A stretch of DNA of 64,000 nucleotides from Paraburkholderia hiiakae (GCF_904848665.1 NZ_CAJHCQ010000002.1:372001-436000), one strand, 5' to 3'. Positions 1 to 9,313 are shown, numbered from the stretch's first letter. Numbers and translations: made by a program. The notes: generated by a model from the sequence alone, not told the origin.

Positions 1-436
1 CGAACTGCCGCCGCTGCGCGAGCGGCGCGAGGATGTCCCCCTGTTATTCGAACATTTCGTGCTCGCGGCCGCGCGCCGCTTCGGCACGCCGGCGCCGGTC
101 GTGACCGCTGCACAGGTGTCCGAACTGATGACGCACGCGTGGCCCGGCAACGTGCGCGAGCTGCAGAATGTCGCCGACCGCTTCGTGCTCGGGCTGACCG
201 GCGACAACCTGCTTTCCGCGGGCGCGGCTACGGTGAAAGGGGAGACGCTTGCGGACCAGCTCGCGTACTTCGAACGCATGTTGATTGAGAGCGCCTTGCG
301 ACGCCATCACGGTAACGTCGCGGATGCGAGCACCGAACTTGGAATGCCACGCAAGACCCTCTATCACAAGCTGCGTCAGTTGAAGATCGCGGCCCGCGAT
401 TCGCTGGGTGAGGAAAAGGACGATAAGGATGACTGA
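1..436 (+). CDS. sigma-54-dependent response regulator, C-terminal part (DctD-like)
   Basis: Only the 3' end is in the window; the frame is already open at base 2. The visible protein begins in the distal AAA+ domain (LPPLRERREDVPLL, the usual end of the sigma-54 interaction module, then a WPGNVRELQN sensor motif). It finishes with a Fis-type helix-turn-helix (HHGNVADASTELGMPRKTLY). Such proteins activate sigma-54 RNA polymerase from distant enhancers. The C-terminal sequence is closest in style to DctD, which controls C4-dicarboxylate uptake, but the receiver domain and partner kinase lie outside the window, so the exact identity is inference. The stop TGA is at 434-436. Confidence 0.85.
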   Translation, partial: ELPPLRERREDVPLLFEHFVLAAARRFGTPAPVVTAAQVSELMTHAWPGNVRELQNVADRFVLGLTGDNLLSAGAATVKGETLADQLAYFERMLIESALRRHHGNVADASTELGMPRKTLYHKLRQLKIAARDSLGEEKDDKDD

Positions 437-460
437 GCACTCCACTACCGGAAGTTGAAC

Positions 461-478
461 GGTCATCGACCTTTTTTT
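461..478 (+). terminator. weak terminator after the sigma-54 regulator
   Basis: A short GGTC-ATC-GACC hairpin is followed directly by seven T residues, 25 bases after the regulator stop codon. The stem is only four base pairs, so this is a weak candidate supported mainly by the T tract and its position. Confidence 0.35.
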
Positions 479-521
479 GTCGGCGGGCGACGACGGCGGC
501 TCCGCATTTCGCCGCCGGCAA

Positions 522-1202
522 CTACCCACCCAGCGCGATGATCGCCATCGTCAGCACGACGCCCACCAGCGTCATCGCGAACCCCGCTCTCATTGCGCCC
601 CCGCCGGTGTAGCGTCCAAGCGCGAAGCCCGCGCCGAAAAGCATCGCGAGCGTGAGCGCGCGGGAGATGATCAGCGCCGTTGCGTGATCCTTGAGGACGA
701 GAAACGGCAGCGCAACCGGAAACGTCGATACGACGACAAGCAGAAAGATGCCGAGTGCGCCGAGATAATCCCCACGTGCGAGACGCGCGCGCGGTGGCAG
801 CGTGGGCATAGCGGCGAGGCGTGCGCGAATCTGCTCGAGTTCGGCGTTCTCGATCAGCGGCTCCAGCGCCTTCGGTAACGCGTCGCGCAGTACACGTACG
901 GCGGTGGCGTGGTCACGCTCGCGTTTCACAGTCAATGCGAGCTTCAGGCGCTGTCCGCGGTCCGCAAGCGTGCGCACGAGAAACATCACGGCGTCGGCGA
1001 GGCCCCAGGCGAGATTGCATCCGAGGGCGGAAAAGAACAACTTGCGCCCGACGTCTTCGTCCACTGAAACGGCCTTGACCGCGCCGACGAAGGTCAACGC
1101 CATGAACAGGCCAAAGCACAGCTCGGTGACGCGATCGACGGTATTCAATATCGGCTCGCGCGTTTCGGGTTCGTCTTGTCCGGTCGGCGTGACAGTGCTC
1201 AT
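522..1202 (-). CDS. VIT1/CCC1-like integral membrane protein
   Basis: A protein of about 226 aa with several hydrophobic segments: one or two near residues 25-75, then three in the C-terminal third, ending in a Gly-rich helix pair. The middle is a hydrophilic, charged stretch. The layout and the glycine-rich last helices resemble VIT1/CCC1-type membrane proteins, but no metal-transport motif is conclusive, so function is tentative. The start at 1202 (MSTVTPTG) is preferred over an upstream in-frame ATG at 1268 because AGAGG lies just before it. It is convergent with the sigma-54 regulator. Confidence 0.65.
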   Translation of the reverse strand: MSTVTPTGQDEPETREPILNTVDRVTELCFGLFMALTFVGAVKAVSVDEDVGRKLFFSALGCNLAWGLADAVMFLVRTLADRGQRLKLALTVKRERDHATAVRVLRDALPKALEPLIENAELEQIRARLAAMPTLPPRARLARGDYLGALGIFLLVVVSTFPVALPFLVLKDHATALIISRALTLAMLFGAGFALGRYTGGGAMRAGFAMTLVGVVLTMAIIALGG

Positions 1203-1303
1203 AGGACCTCTTTGCAGGGGTGAGGCTCGAACGGCTCCTATTCGTAGCTCAATTTCCGGCATGAGCAATCAAACCGGACGACGACACCGGCAGACACGCG
1301 CAC

Positions 1304-1735
1304 TCAATGGTACGTTGTCGTCGTCGATTGCAGCTTCGTCAGCGTGCCGTTTCTGAACCGGAACCAGCCTTCCGGGCCTTGCATCACGACTTCATCGGGT
1401 TGCCAGAACACGCGCTTGACGGTCATGTGCGCGTTCACGTGTTGCACAACTGGCGGACGGCGGCGAAAGTCGTACAGCACCGGGCCGTAATTGGTCTGCA
1501 CGAGCATACGCGTAACCGTGCTGTTGTCGCGGCCGATTTCATCGAAATGGGTGAGTGTTTTCGCGTCGAAGCGATCGAAAATATCCTTGTCGATGATGGC
1601 GACGAAATCGCGGTCGTCACGCACGAATTGCAGTGTGCCGGAAGGGGTGGTGAATGAGCCGGCGGTGTCGCTTTGCGCGTGCGCGCAAGTCACGAAAGAG
1701 GTGGCCGCGAGCGCAGCGAGTAATAGTCGTTTCAT
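1304..1735 (-). CDS. hypothetical secreted protein
   Basis: A protein of 143 aa beginning MKRLLLAALAATSFVTCAHA, a good Sec signal peptide with probable cleavage after AHA. The mature part is hydrophilic with no recognised domain; it contains RDDRDFVAIIDKDIFDRF and ends in a Thr-rich tail. The in-frame extension upstream to 1840 lacks a signal sequence and overlaps the lysR-type gene end, so the start at 1735 is chosen. No family is recognised. It probably sits in the periplasm. Confidence 0.6.
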   Translation of the reverse strand: MKRLLLAALAATSFVTCAHAQSDTAGSFTTPSGTLQFVRDDRDFVAIIDKDIFDRFDAKTLTHFDEIGRDNSTVTRMLVQTNYGPVLYDFRRRPPVVQHVNAHMTVKRVFWQPDEVVMQGPEGWFRFRNGTLTKLQSTTTTYH

Positions 1736-1817
1736 ATTGCATTCCAGATAGAGCGGCAGCGCCAGTAACGGAGCGTGACTCATAAAGGTTCTTTCAAGGC
1801 ATTTTCGCAGAACAACA

Positions 1818-2699
1818 TCATGGACGCGAGAGCGCCGCAAGCAGCCGATTCTTCACAATAGCCGTGGCGCGCGGCTGGCGGCCGAACTCGTACCAGGCCA
1901 CGTGGCGGCGCCACGTGGTGCCGGGAATCGGCTTGACGACCAACTGCGGGTCGTCGGCCCATGCGGCGTGCCGCAGGCTCGGCACGATCGAAACCCCCAC
2001 GTTCTGCCGCACCAGGTCGGCAATCGCAGCGATCGAATTCATTTCCAGCACCGGATTGACCTCCACGCGCAGGCGGCGCAGCAGGCTGGTCACATGCCTG
2101 CCGGTGAGCGACGCCGCTTCGAAGCCGATGAACGGCAAGCGCTTGAGCAGCGAGGCCGCGGATGCGTCGGCGGGACCGACTGCGGGATTGGCGAGCAGCA
2201 CAAGCGGCTCCTCATAGAGCGACTCCCACGATTCGGGCAGCGTGGTGGTACGCGGCTCGCTGATGATTACCGCGGCGTCGATCTCGCCCGCGCGCACCTG
2301 ACGCTCAAGTTCCGGACTGCTGCCATGGGTGAGGCGCACCTTCAGCGCGGGGTAGGGAACCTTGAGCTTGATGACGTTGGCGGCGAGAAAGCCCATCGAC
2401 GAGACGGTCGCGCCAATCGTGACCGTGCCTTCGATGCTGTGCGTGTCGGCCACGCCGCGCAGCAGCGAGTCGTAGGCCGCCACCACCGTGCGCGCCTGTT
2501 CGAGGATCGAGCGGCCCGCGTCGTTGAGCTGGATGCTGCGGCCGCTGCGGTCGAACAGCTGCCGCTGGCACACGCGCTCCAGCGTGCGCATTTGCGCGCC
2601 GACCGCCGCGTGGGTCAGCGCCATGCGATCGGCGGCGGCCGCCATGGTGCCGTGCTTCTCGATCGCCAGAAAGGTCCGGAGCATCCGGATTTCGCTCAT
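1818..2699 (-). CDS. LysR-family transcriptional regulator
   Basis: A protein of about 293 aa with an N-terminal LysR winged helix-turn-helix (residues 5-62, TFLAIEKHGTMAAAADRMAL) and a periplasmic-binding-like effector domain. The start at 2699 (MSEIRMLRTF) has GAGGAGG in front; the longer frame to 2834 adds a tail unlike the family. It is divergently transcribed from the C45 acyltransferase gene across an AT-rich 170-base gap. That is the usual LysR arrangement for controlling the neighbouring operon, so it probably controls the 2870-6254 unit. The effector is unknown. Confidence 0.9.
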   Translation of the reverse strand: MSEIRMLRTFLAIEKHGTMAAAADRMALTHAAVGAQMRTLERVCQRQLFDRSGRSIQLNDAGRSILEQARTVVAAYDSLLRGVADTHSIEGTVTIGATVSSMGFLAANVIKLKVPYPALKVRLTHGSSPELERQVRAGEIDAAVIISEPRTTTLPESWESLYEEPLVLLANPAVGPADASAASLLKRLPFIGFEAASLTGRHVTSLLRRLRVEVNPVLEMNSIAAIADLVRQNVGVSIVPSLRHAAWADDPQLVVKPIPGTTWRRHVAWYEFGRQPRATAIVKNRLLAALSRP

Positions 2700-2783
2700 C
2701 TTCCGCCTCCTCGGGCGAGTGTTTGGCATGTCCTGCCGTGCCCGCATGATCGCACGAAACACAAAAAAATCTTTCCTTTCAGT

Positions 2784-2806
2784 AAATAAAATAACGCTTT
2801 TTATTT
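2784..2806. promoter_or_regulatory. AT-rich inverted repeat between lysR and C45 genes
   Basis: AAATAAAA and TTTTATTT flank a 7-base centre in the divergent intergenic region. It lies 85 bases from the LysR start and 64 bases from the acyltransferase start. It stands out in high-GC DNA and is a plausible LysR binding site overlapping one or both promoters. No footprint evidence is available. Confidence 0.4.
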
Positions 2807-2869
2807 TGTTTTTCTCGCCCGAGAATCGGCTCATTCAAGTTCACTCGTTTCTCGCGTGGGAGTCACTCG

Positions 2870-4003
2870 ATGCCGCAAATCCAGCCGTTTCCATTCGTTA
2901 GCGTGTCCGGCAAGCCGTATGAGCGCGGGGTGCAATATGGCCGCGCCGTGGCCGATCGCGTTCGTCTGAGCGCGTCGCGCTACGGCCAGACGCTGCGCAA
3001 TATCGGCTATAGCGAAGCGTCGCAAATGGCGCTGATCCGCTCGCTCGAACAGGCCATCGGTGAGTTCCAGCCGGCGTATCTGGACGAAATGCGCGGCATT
3101 GCGGCGGGCGCGGATGTGCCGTTCGAGGACATCGTCATGATCAATGCCCGCACCGAGGTGCTGGCAAAGGCGCGCGCAGAAAAGACCATGCCGTCCGACG
3201 CCGAAGACGAAGACGGCTGCACCGGGGTGCTCGTGCTGCCGTCACGTTCGGCAACCGGACAACTGATCCACGCGCAGAACTGGGACTGGAAAGCCGATTG
3301 CGTCGATACCGGCATCGTCCTGCGTGTGCGCGGCGACGACGGGCCCGACTATCTCACCTTCGTCGAAGCGGGCGGCCTCGCGCGCAGCGGCCTGAACGCA
3401 GCGGGTGTGTCGATCACGGCGAACTACCTCGAATCGGATCGCGACTTCACGCAGATGGGCGTGCCGCTCTCGCTGCTGCGTCGCCGCGTGCTCGAAGAAC
3501 CGGTATTCGCCAATGCGCTGCGCACGATCGCCACCACGCCGAAGTCGTGCTCGAACAACATCATGCTGGGCATGGCCGAAGGCTTCGGCATCGATTTCGA
3601 ATGCGCGCCGGACGAGGCCTTTCCGATCTGGCCCGGCGACGATCAACTGATCGTGCACGCGAACCACTGGATGAGTCCGGTCGCGCGCACGAAGCTGCGC
3701 GACACCGGCTGCGAGAACTCACCCGACAGCTACTACCGCGACTGGCGCGTGCGCCAGTTGCTAAACGCGGCGCCGAAGGTGGACCGCAACGCGGTGAAGG
3801 CCGCGCTGTTCGACGCCTTCGGCACGCCGCATTCGGTTTGCCGCCCGCCGCGCCTCGGCACGCGTCATACGCTGAGCGCAACGGTCGCGATGATCGTCAT
3901 GCTGCCGGCCAGCGGCGAGATGGACGTCGCGCCAATGCCGGCGCTCAACCGCGTATTTACGCGCTACAGCCTGCAGCACGAACCGATTATCGAAGTCGCT
4001 TGA
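2870..4003 (+). CDS. C45-family peptidase / acyl-CoA:6-aminopenicillanate acyltransferase-like Ntn hydrolase
   Basis: A protein of 377 aa of the C45 (AAT-like) N-terminal-nucleophile hydrolases. Members are made as precursors, cut themselves before a cysteine, and then hydrolyse or transfer acyl groups on amides. The self-cleavage motif DGCTG is present with the nucleophile Cys at about residue 117, followed by the typical AQNWDW block. There is no signal peptide, so it is probably cytoplasmic. It is the first gene of a run with an alpha/beta hydrolase and an MHS transporter, suggesting uptake and hydrolysis of an amide or acylated amine. The substrate is not deducible. Confidence 0.85.
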   Translation: MPQIQPFPFVSVSGKPYERGVQYGRAVADRVRLSASRYGQTLRNIGYSEASQMALIRSLEQAIGEFQPAYLDEMRGIAAGADVPFEDIVMINARTEVLAKARAEKTMPSDAEDEDGCTGVLVLPSRSATGQLIHAQNWDWKADCVDTGIVLRVRGDDGPDYLTFVEAGGLARSGLNAAGVSITANYLESDRDFTQMGVPLSLLRRRVLEEPVFANALRTIATTPKSCSNNIMLGMAEGFGIDFECAPDEAFPIWPGDDQLIVHANHWMSPVARTKLRDTGCENSPDSYYRDWRVRQLLNAAPKVDRNAVKAALFDAFGTPHSVCRPPRLGTRHTLSATVAMIVMLPASGEMDVAPMPALNRVFTRYSLQHEPIIEVA

Positions 4004-4048
4004 AGCGCAAAAGACGCCCTATCAGAAACGAATCAGGAGGAGAGACCG

Positions 4049-4915
4049 ATGTCCGACGTTGCAGAACAGCCGCTCGCGGCAGTCACCGCGCATGCCGAAG
4101 CGCTCTATGACCTGGGTTCGACCACGGTGTACGCTAGCCGGCACGATTCCCGGTTCCCATACACGCTATACGTACCGCCCGAAGTGACGACGCCTGGCAA
4201 CGACGTCGAACTGGTTGTGGTGATGCACGGCACCGGCCGGCAATTCATTCAGTACCGCGATGCATTCGCGAGCTTCGGCCGCTGGAACCGCTGCATCGTG
4301 CTGTGCCCGCTCTTTCCCGTAGGCGTGCGCGGCGACGGCGACCGCAATGGTTTCAAGCGCCTCGTGGAAGGCGACATCCACTACGATAAAGTCCTGCTCG
4401 ACATGGTGAGCGAAGTCGGCGAACGCTACGGCAAACGCTTCGAGAAGTTCGCATTGTTCGGCTACTCGGGCGGCGGGCAGTTCGTCAACCGTTTCGCCTA
4501 CGTTCACCCCGAGCGCTTGTGGGCGGCCACTATCGGCGCGCCGGGCAATGTGACGCTGCTGGACGCGTCGAAGGATTGGTGGCTGGGCGTGGGCGGCTTC
4601 GAGCGGCATTTCGGCAAGCCTTTCGATCTCGCCGCGCTGCGTCGTGTGCCGGTGCAAATGGTGGTGGGCCGCGCGGATCTCGAAACGTGGGAAATCACCG
4701 TGCGTGACGACAGCCCGATGTACCTGCCGGGCATCAACGACGCGGGCAGAACGCGCCCGGAACGGCTCAGAGCGCTCAAGGCATCGTTCGAGGCGGCCGG
4801 TATTGGCGTACGCTTTGACGAACTCGAGAACATCGCGCACAGCGGCCTGCAGGTGGTCGAGGTGGTTCAGGACTTCTTCGCGCAAAGCCTGCGCACGATG
4901 CGCACGGGAGCCTAA
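4049..4915 (+). CDS. alpha/beta hydrolase
   Basis: A protein of 288 aa with an alpha/beta-hydrolase fold: VVVMHGTG near residue 55 (oxyanion region), the nucleophile elbow GYSGGGQF, and a late His in NIAHSGLQ. An AGGAGGAGAG ribosome site precedes the ATG. It lies 45 bases after the C45 gene and 4 bases before the transporter, so these are very likely cotranscribed. The role is probably hydrolysis of an ester or amide linked to the same substrate. No signal peptide is visible. Confidence 0.85.
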   Translation: MSDVAEQPLAAVTAHAEALYDLGSTTVYASRHDSRFPYTLYVPPEVTTPGNDVELVVVMHGTGRQFIQYRDAFASFGRWNRCIVLCPLFPVGVRGDGDRNGFKRLVEGDIHYDKVLLDMVSEVGERYGKRFEKFALFGYSGGGQFVNRFAYVHPERLWAATIGAPGNVTLLDASKDWWLGVGGFERHFGKPFDLAALRRVPVQMVVGRADLETWEITVRDDSPMYLPGINDAGRTRPERLRALKASFEAAGIGVRFDELENIAHSGLQVVEVVQDFFAQSLRTMRTGA

Positions 4916-4919
4916 GCCG

Positions 4920-6254
4920 ATGGACACGGTCAGCGAAGCCAGAAAGATCCGCAAAGTCATCATCACGACCGTGGCGGGCGGCACGTTCGAATGGTTCGAC
5001 TTCGCGGTATACGCCTATTTTTCGAGCTTGATCGCGCGGACGTTTTTCTCTGGCGTGAATCGCGGCGAGTCCTTGCTGCTGACGTTCGCGACGTTCGCGG
5101 TCGGCTTTCTCGTGCGGCCGATAGGCGGCGTGGTGATGGGCATGTACGCCGACCGCGCGGGGCGCGTAAAGGCGCTCTCGTGGATCATGGTGGCGATGTC
5201 CGTGGCCTCGCTGCTGCTGGCGCTGACGCCGGGCTACGCCACGCTCGGGCCCGCGGCGCCCATTCTGGTGGTGATCGGCCGTCTGGTGCAGGGCTTCGCG
5301 GTGGGCGCGCAGTTCGCGCTCTCGTCGGTCACGATCTACGAGGTGGCGCCGCCTGGCAAGAAGATGTACTACGGCAGCTTCAACATGGTCTCGCTCGGCG
5401 TGGCGGCCATGCTGTCCTCCGGTTTCAGCTACCTGCTCACAAGCCATCTCTCGCATGCAGCGCTCGCCGCGTGGGGATGGCGCGTGCCGTTCCTGATCGG
5501 TGCGCTCGTTGGGCCGATTGGCTTCTATCTCCGCCATCATATTGGCGAGTCGGAAGATTTTCAGCGCATGCAGGCGCGCCCCGCCGCGCAGGCGCCGGCG
5601 CTCGCGCGCGCACGCCAGTTCGTGCGCGAAAACGGCGATGCGCTTGTGTGCGCGATGGGCGTGATGATCGCTGGCACCTCGCTCAATTACGTGTGGAACG
5701 CCTATTTGCCGAACTATGCGCAGTTCCAGCTGCATCTCTCGCTGGGCTCGACGCTGCGGGGTGTGTTCGTGACGAGCCTCGCGATGTCGATCCTTTCGCC
5801 CGTGTTCGGCAAGCTCGCCGACCGCATTGGCGCATATCGTCTGTTCTGCTTATTTATTGCGGGATGGATGGTGTGCGTCTTTCCGCTCTTCTGGTATCTG
5901 CTCGCTCAGCCGAGCGAGTACAGGCTGATGTTCGTGCAGATCGTCGGCATGCTGTTCCTGACGCTGCAAGGCGCCGCACACCCCGGCATGCTCGTGAAGA
6001 TCTTTACGGTGCAAGGCCGTTCCACAGGCGTGGCGATCGCGTACAACACGGCAGTGATGCTGTTCGGCGGATTGGCGCCTTTTTATATCTCGGTCGTGGC
6101 GCGATTTACCGACGCCAGATTCATTCCGCCGGGCTATCTGTTCGGCACGAGCCTGCTTGCCATCGTGCTCGTGCTGCTTACGCGCACGGGGCGGCGGGTG
6201 TTGCATGACGACCGCGCGCAGCAGAGCTACGAGGCACAGACGTCTTCAGCCTGA
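4920..6254 (+). CDS. MHS-family MFS transporter
   Basis: A protein of 444 aa with about 12 membrane helices and the metabolite:H+ symporter signature. The first helix carries GGTFEWFDFAVYAY, and the loop after helix 2 reads GMYADRAGRVKAL (MFS motif A). This subfamily imports organic acids and zwitterions such as alpha-ketoglutarate, shikimate and betaines. It follows the alpha/beta hydrolase by 4 bases, so it is presumably the importer for the substrate of the C45 and hydrolase enzymes. The start is the ATG at 4920; the frame is open further upstream inside the hydrolase gene. Confidence 0.88.
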   Translation: MDTVSEARKIRKVIITTVAGGTFEWFDFAVYAYFSSLIARTFFSGVNRGESLLLTFATFAVGFLVRPIGGVVMGMYADRAGRVKALSWIMVAMSVASLLLALTPGYATLGPAAPILVVIGRLVQGFAVGAQFALSSVTIYEVAPPGKKMYYGSFNMVSLGVAAMLSSGFSYLLTSHLSHAALAAWGWRVPFLIGALVGPIGFYLRHHIGESEDFQRMQARPAAQAPALARARQFVRENGDALVCAMGVMIAGTSLNYVWNAYLPNYAQFQLHLSLGSTLRGVFVTSLAMSILSPVFGKLADRIGAYRLFCLFIAGWMVCVFPLFWYLLAQPSEYRLMFVQIVGMLFLTLQGAAHPGMLVKIFTVQGRSTGVAIAYNTAVMLFGGLAPFYISVVARFTDARFIPPGYLFGTSLLAIVLVLLTRTGRRVLHDDRAQQSYEAQTSSA

Positions 6255-6276
6255 TTGCGTCACGCACAACGCGCGG

Positions 6277-6978
6277 CTAGGCGAGCAGGTCCTCGTAGAA
6301 CGCGCCGAACGCGCGCGTGGGGTGAGCGATCTGTATTTCGAGGATCCACAACCCGGCGGCCGGCACCGTTTCGAAGTCGCCGAGGTCGCCGGCCCGGTAG
6401 ATGGCGTGCGGGAAGTCGCTCACACGATGGCCCTTGATATCGACGTTCAGGCGCCAACCGTAGGCGCTCGCCCGTGCGGCGGCGAATGCGTAGAGCGCCT
6501 TGCCGCTGCAACCCGTGCTGCGCCAGTGGATGGCCACCTCGTCGTAGATGATCTTGGCGTCGCGTGCGCAGCGCCGCATTTCCAGGTCGCTGCCGGTGAC
6601 GAAGGTGGCGCCCGCGTCGCCTTCATGCTGGTTCCACACCACGCCAAGGTCGATGAAGAAGATGTCGTCCGCGCCCAGAACGGGGTCGCCTTCGGAGCGC
6701 TCCTTGAAGATGCGCAGCGTGTTCTCGCCGAAGCGGATCAGCACGGGATGCCAGATGCGATCCATGCCCAGCGCTTCGAGTATGGACTTGCTTTGCGCTG
6801 TGGCTTCCGATTCGCGCATGCCTGGCCGGATGGCCGCCGCAATCTGCTCGATCGCCTTCCAGGTCATCACGCGTGCGTGCGCCATGGCGGCGGCCGAGAA
6901 TTTCCCTCCCACCGCTTCCTTGCTGCCAGTGTTCACCTGATGTCGCTCCAGTTGTCTTGCCGCCCATTGCACGCCCAT
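6277..6978 (-). CDS. M24-family metallopeptidase-like protein
   Basis: A protein of 233 aa with a pita-bread (M24, creatinase/Xaa-Pro aminopeptidase) fold and no extra N-terminal domain. Putative metal ligands are present: FIDLG, then HEGDAG, the His of HRVSDFPH, LEIQ, and a late Glu in FYEDLL. It is convergent with the MHS transporter (22-base gap) and faces away from the 7-kb gene. M24 proteins include peptidases and creatinase-type amidinohydrolases, which would fit the amide-processing theme next door. The ribosome site before 6978 is poor, so the start is uncertain. Confidence 0.75.
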   Translation of the reverse strand: MGVQWAARQLERHQVNTGSKEAVGGKFSAAAMAHARVMTWKAIEQIAAAIRPGMRESEATAQSKSILEALGMDRIWHPVLIRFGENTLRIFKERSEGDPVLGADDIFFIDLGVVWNQHEGDAGATFVTGSDLEMRRCARDAKIIYDEVAIHWRSTGCSGKALYAFAAARASAYGWRLNVDIKGHRVSDFPHAIYRAGDLGDFETVPAAGLWILEIQIAHPTRAFGAFYEDLLA

Positions 6979-7175
6979 GACATAGGGGACCGGGACGGTA
7001 ACGCTATATTCTCGCGTATATTTCGGTTCGTTGACAACCGCAACGATTTACCGCTCGCGGGGAGCAAGCCCGTCGACGGTAAACGGACGAAGCGTCCGGC
7101 ACGCGGAACAGTGTCCGCGGGCCGGGCGCTTCGGGGTAACGCTTTTCGTGCGACCAGGTGGCCGCTCAAGTTCGG

Positions 7176-9119
7176 TCAGTTCGGCACGTAGCCCGTGGGA
7201 AGCGTCGAATTGGCGCTCGCCACCGTCGCATTCTGCGAAATCACGTACACCGGCGACTCAGTCAGACTCAGCGAAAGCTGGCCATTGGTGTAGCTCTTCG
7301 TCGTGGGGTTGCCCATCTCGTCGAGCACGGTGACCGTGCCGCTCGTGCCGGGCGCATCCACCGCGAGGCTGTAGGCCACGCTATAGGTCGAGCTGTAGCC
7401 GCTGCTCGCGCTCCACACGCTGTTGTTGTGCGTCCAGAGCGCTGTGATGACCGCGCCGTTGTTCAACTGCCGGAACGCGTAGGCGTAGACACCCGAGGGC
7501 GTGCCGTTCACCGGACCGAGCGTGTTGGTGCCGTCGAGAATGCGCGTCATCGCCGCGACGGCCATTGCCGCTGGCTTGGGACTGATGTCCTGCGCGCCGT
7601 ATTGGCCCTGGGCGTCGGCGAGATCGAAGAACGTGCCATAGCCCACGAGGCCTGGGAAGTCCGCGCCATAGAAGATCCAGGTTTGATCGGCGCCCTCGCC
7701 CAGAATGATCACGTGGCTGCGCGCCACCAGCGCGCCTTGTGCGTACAGGATGTTGGCAGTCGGATAGTTGGCGCCATACGACGAGCCGTTGTCATAGCTG
7801 ATGCCCAGTTCCGTGGTGAACAGCTTCATGCCCGGCTTGTAGTCGGCGGCCATTTCGCTGCGCAGCGCGCGCATTTGCCCGATCAGCGAGCCGGATGCGT
7901 TGGCCGGATCGGTCGCGAGACGCTCCGGCGGATACGAAGGCGAGGTGCCGTTGATGTCGTAGTAGCCGTGCGTCGTCACGCCGTCGATGTACTGCGCGTA
8001 GCCGAGCGGTGCGAGCGTTTTGAGCTGGTCGGCGGTGCCGGAGGGCGCTGTATCGGTCGGGCCCATCACGACAGCGTGAGGGTCGGTCGAGTGGATGCCC
8101 TGATAGACGGTCTGATAGAGCTGCACGAACTGCGCGTTCGTGCCCTGCCATTGCGCATCCGGTTCCCAGGTGAGCTGGTAGTAGTTGGCCGACTGGTTCG
8201 GAAAATAAGTCGTCCGAATGATGTTCGATTCCGTGCCGACCCGAGCCATGTAGTTCTGGTAGTACGCGAGATCGGTAGGCGGCAGCGATTCGTCCTCGAA
8301 CGCGCCCGTCGGGCTCGCCCACGCGGGAATGCCGTCCAGACGCACGAGCCGCATCACCTGGCCCGTGGTGTAGAACGGGTCGAGGTTATTGGCGTTCGGG
8401 TTGAAGGTGTTGGGGCCGTTCGGCTCCATGTTGTACAGCTCGCGATGGTCGTACGTCCACGAGATGCCGAGCGAGGAGAGTACGGAGGTGTTGTCGTCCT
8501 CGCCTTGCATGCCGAAGCGATGCAAGTCCTGATGCGCATACGTGACGCTCGGCACGATGTTGGCCAGATTGGGCAGCACGCCGAAGGTCGCGGTCCCAGC
8601 GGGGCGGGTGCCGAGTTCGGGGAGCTGACCGCCGGCGGTGGCGAGCGTAGCGGACACCGCGAAGTAGCCCGCGAGCGTGGACGTGCAGGAGAGCGTGGTC
8701 GTCAGGGGGCCTGCCGTCACGGGCAGGCGGCCACTTGCGGCCACGTTGCCGAACTGGTCGGCAATCGACCAGATCAGCGTGTCGGCGGCAGGGGCGTTGG
8801 TCGTGAAGGCGACAGGGAACGCCGTGGCCGAGGCGAAAATGCGGCCACTTTGCGTGGTCGGCGTATCGGCCGAAACGAGGACGCTGCTGGAACTTGCACT
8901 CGATGTCGAAGCGGAGCCGCAGGTCATCGTCCCAGGCGTGAGCGCGGTCGAGCCCGCGTTCGCCGTGTCCGCGGCTGCGGCTGCATTGCTGGTATTGGCG
9001 CCGCTTGCATTCTGCGACGTGGCCGAGGCATTGGTTGCATCCCCGGAACTTCCGGAACCGCCGCCGCCGCACGCCGCGAGGAATAGCGACGAGGACAGCA
9101 AGAGATAAAAGAGTTTCAT
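7176..9119 (-). CDS. glycoside-hydrolase-like lipoprotein (clan GH-A TIM-barrel style)
   Basis: A protein of 647 aa with a lipoprotein signal (lipobox LAAC, Cys17) followed by a low-complexity Gly/Ser/Ala linker. An N-terminal beta region precedes a probable TIM-barrel from about residue 200. Two acidic motifs fit a retaining clan-A glycosidase: LTWEPD (acid/base) and LFTTELG (nucleophile). The C-terminal part resembles the small beta-domain seen in GH39/GH51-type enzymes. The family assignment is by eye. It is probably anchored to the outer membrane, facing periplasm or surface, and may act on a polysaccharide. It stands alone behind a long AT-rich upstream region. Confidence 0.6.
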   Translation of the reverse strand: MKLFYLLLSSSLFLAACGGGGSGSSGDATNASATSQNASGANTSNAAAAADTANAGSTALTPGTMTCGSASTSSASSSSVLVSADTPTTQSGRIFASATAFPVAFTTNAPAADTLIWSIADQFGNVAASGRLPVTAGPLTTTLSCTSTLAGYFAVSATLATAGGQLPELGTRPAGTATFGVLPNLANIVPSVTYAHQDLHRFGMQGEDDNTSVLSSLGISWTYDHRELYNMEPNGPNTFNPNANNLDPFYTTGQVMRLVRLDGIPAWASPTGAFEDESLPPTDLAYYQNYMARVGTESNIIRTTYFPNQSANYYQLTWEPDAQWQGTNAQFVQLYQTVYQGIHSTDPHAVVMGPTDTAPSGTADQLKTLAPLGYAQYIDGVTTHGYYDINGTSPSYPPERLATDPANASGSLIGQMRALRSEMAADYKPGMKLFTTELGISYDNGSSYGANYPTANILYAQGALVARSHVIILGEGADQTWIFYGADFPGLVGYGTFFDLADAQGQYGAQDISPKPAAMAVAAMTRILDGTNTLGPVNGTPSGVYAYAFRQLNNGAVITALWTHNNSVWSASSGYSSTYSVAYSLAVDAPGTSGTVTVLDEMGNPTTKSYTNGQLSLSLTESPVYVISQNATVASANSTLPTGYVPN

Positions 9120-9313
9120 CGTTATTGAAAAGGCAAAGCGACGCCCAGCCGGCGACGGCGCGCGCTGCGCGCTCAGAGGCTGGCTAAGGTCTGAAGAATG
9201 AGTTTTGGCAGACGCGGCACAACGGCTCGATGAGCCCTGCGCCCGCCACGTGCGCCGCGCGGCTCGCGCTATCCGCGCGAACGTGCGTATCTGTCCTTCG
9301 CTTTCGCGTGGGT

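Noticed and set aside
7158..9086. A 642-codon open frame on the plus strand opposite the lipoprotein gene
   Set aside because: Its product is Arg/His/Gly-rich without domains, typical of antisense shadows in high-GC DNA. The minus-strand frame has a lipobox and enzyme-like motifs.
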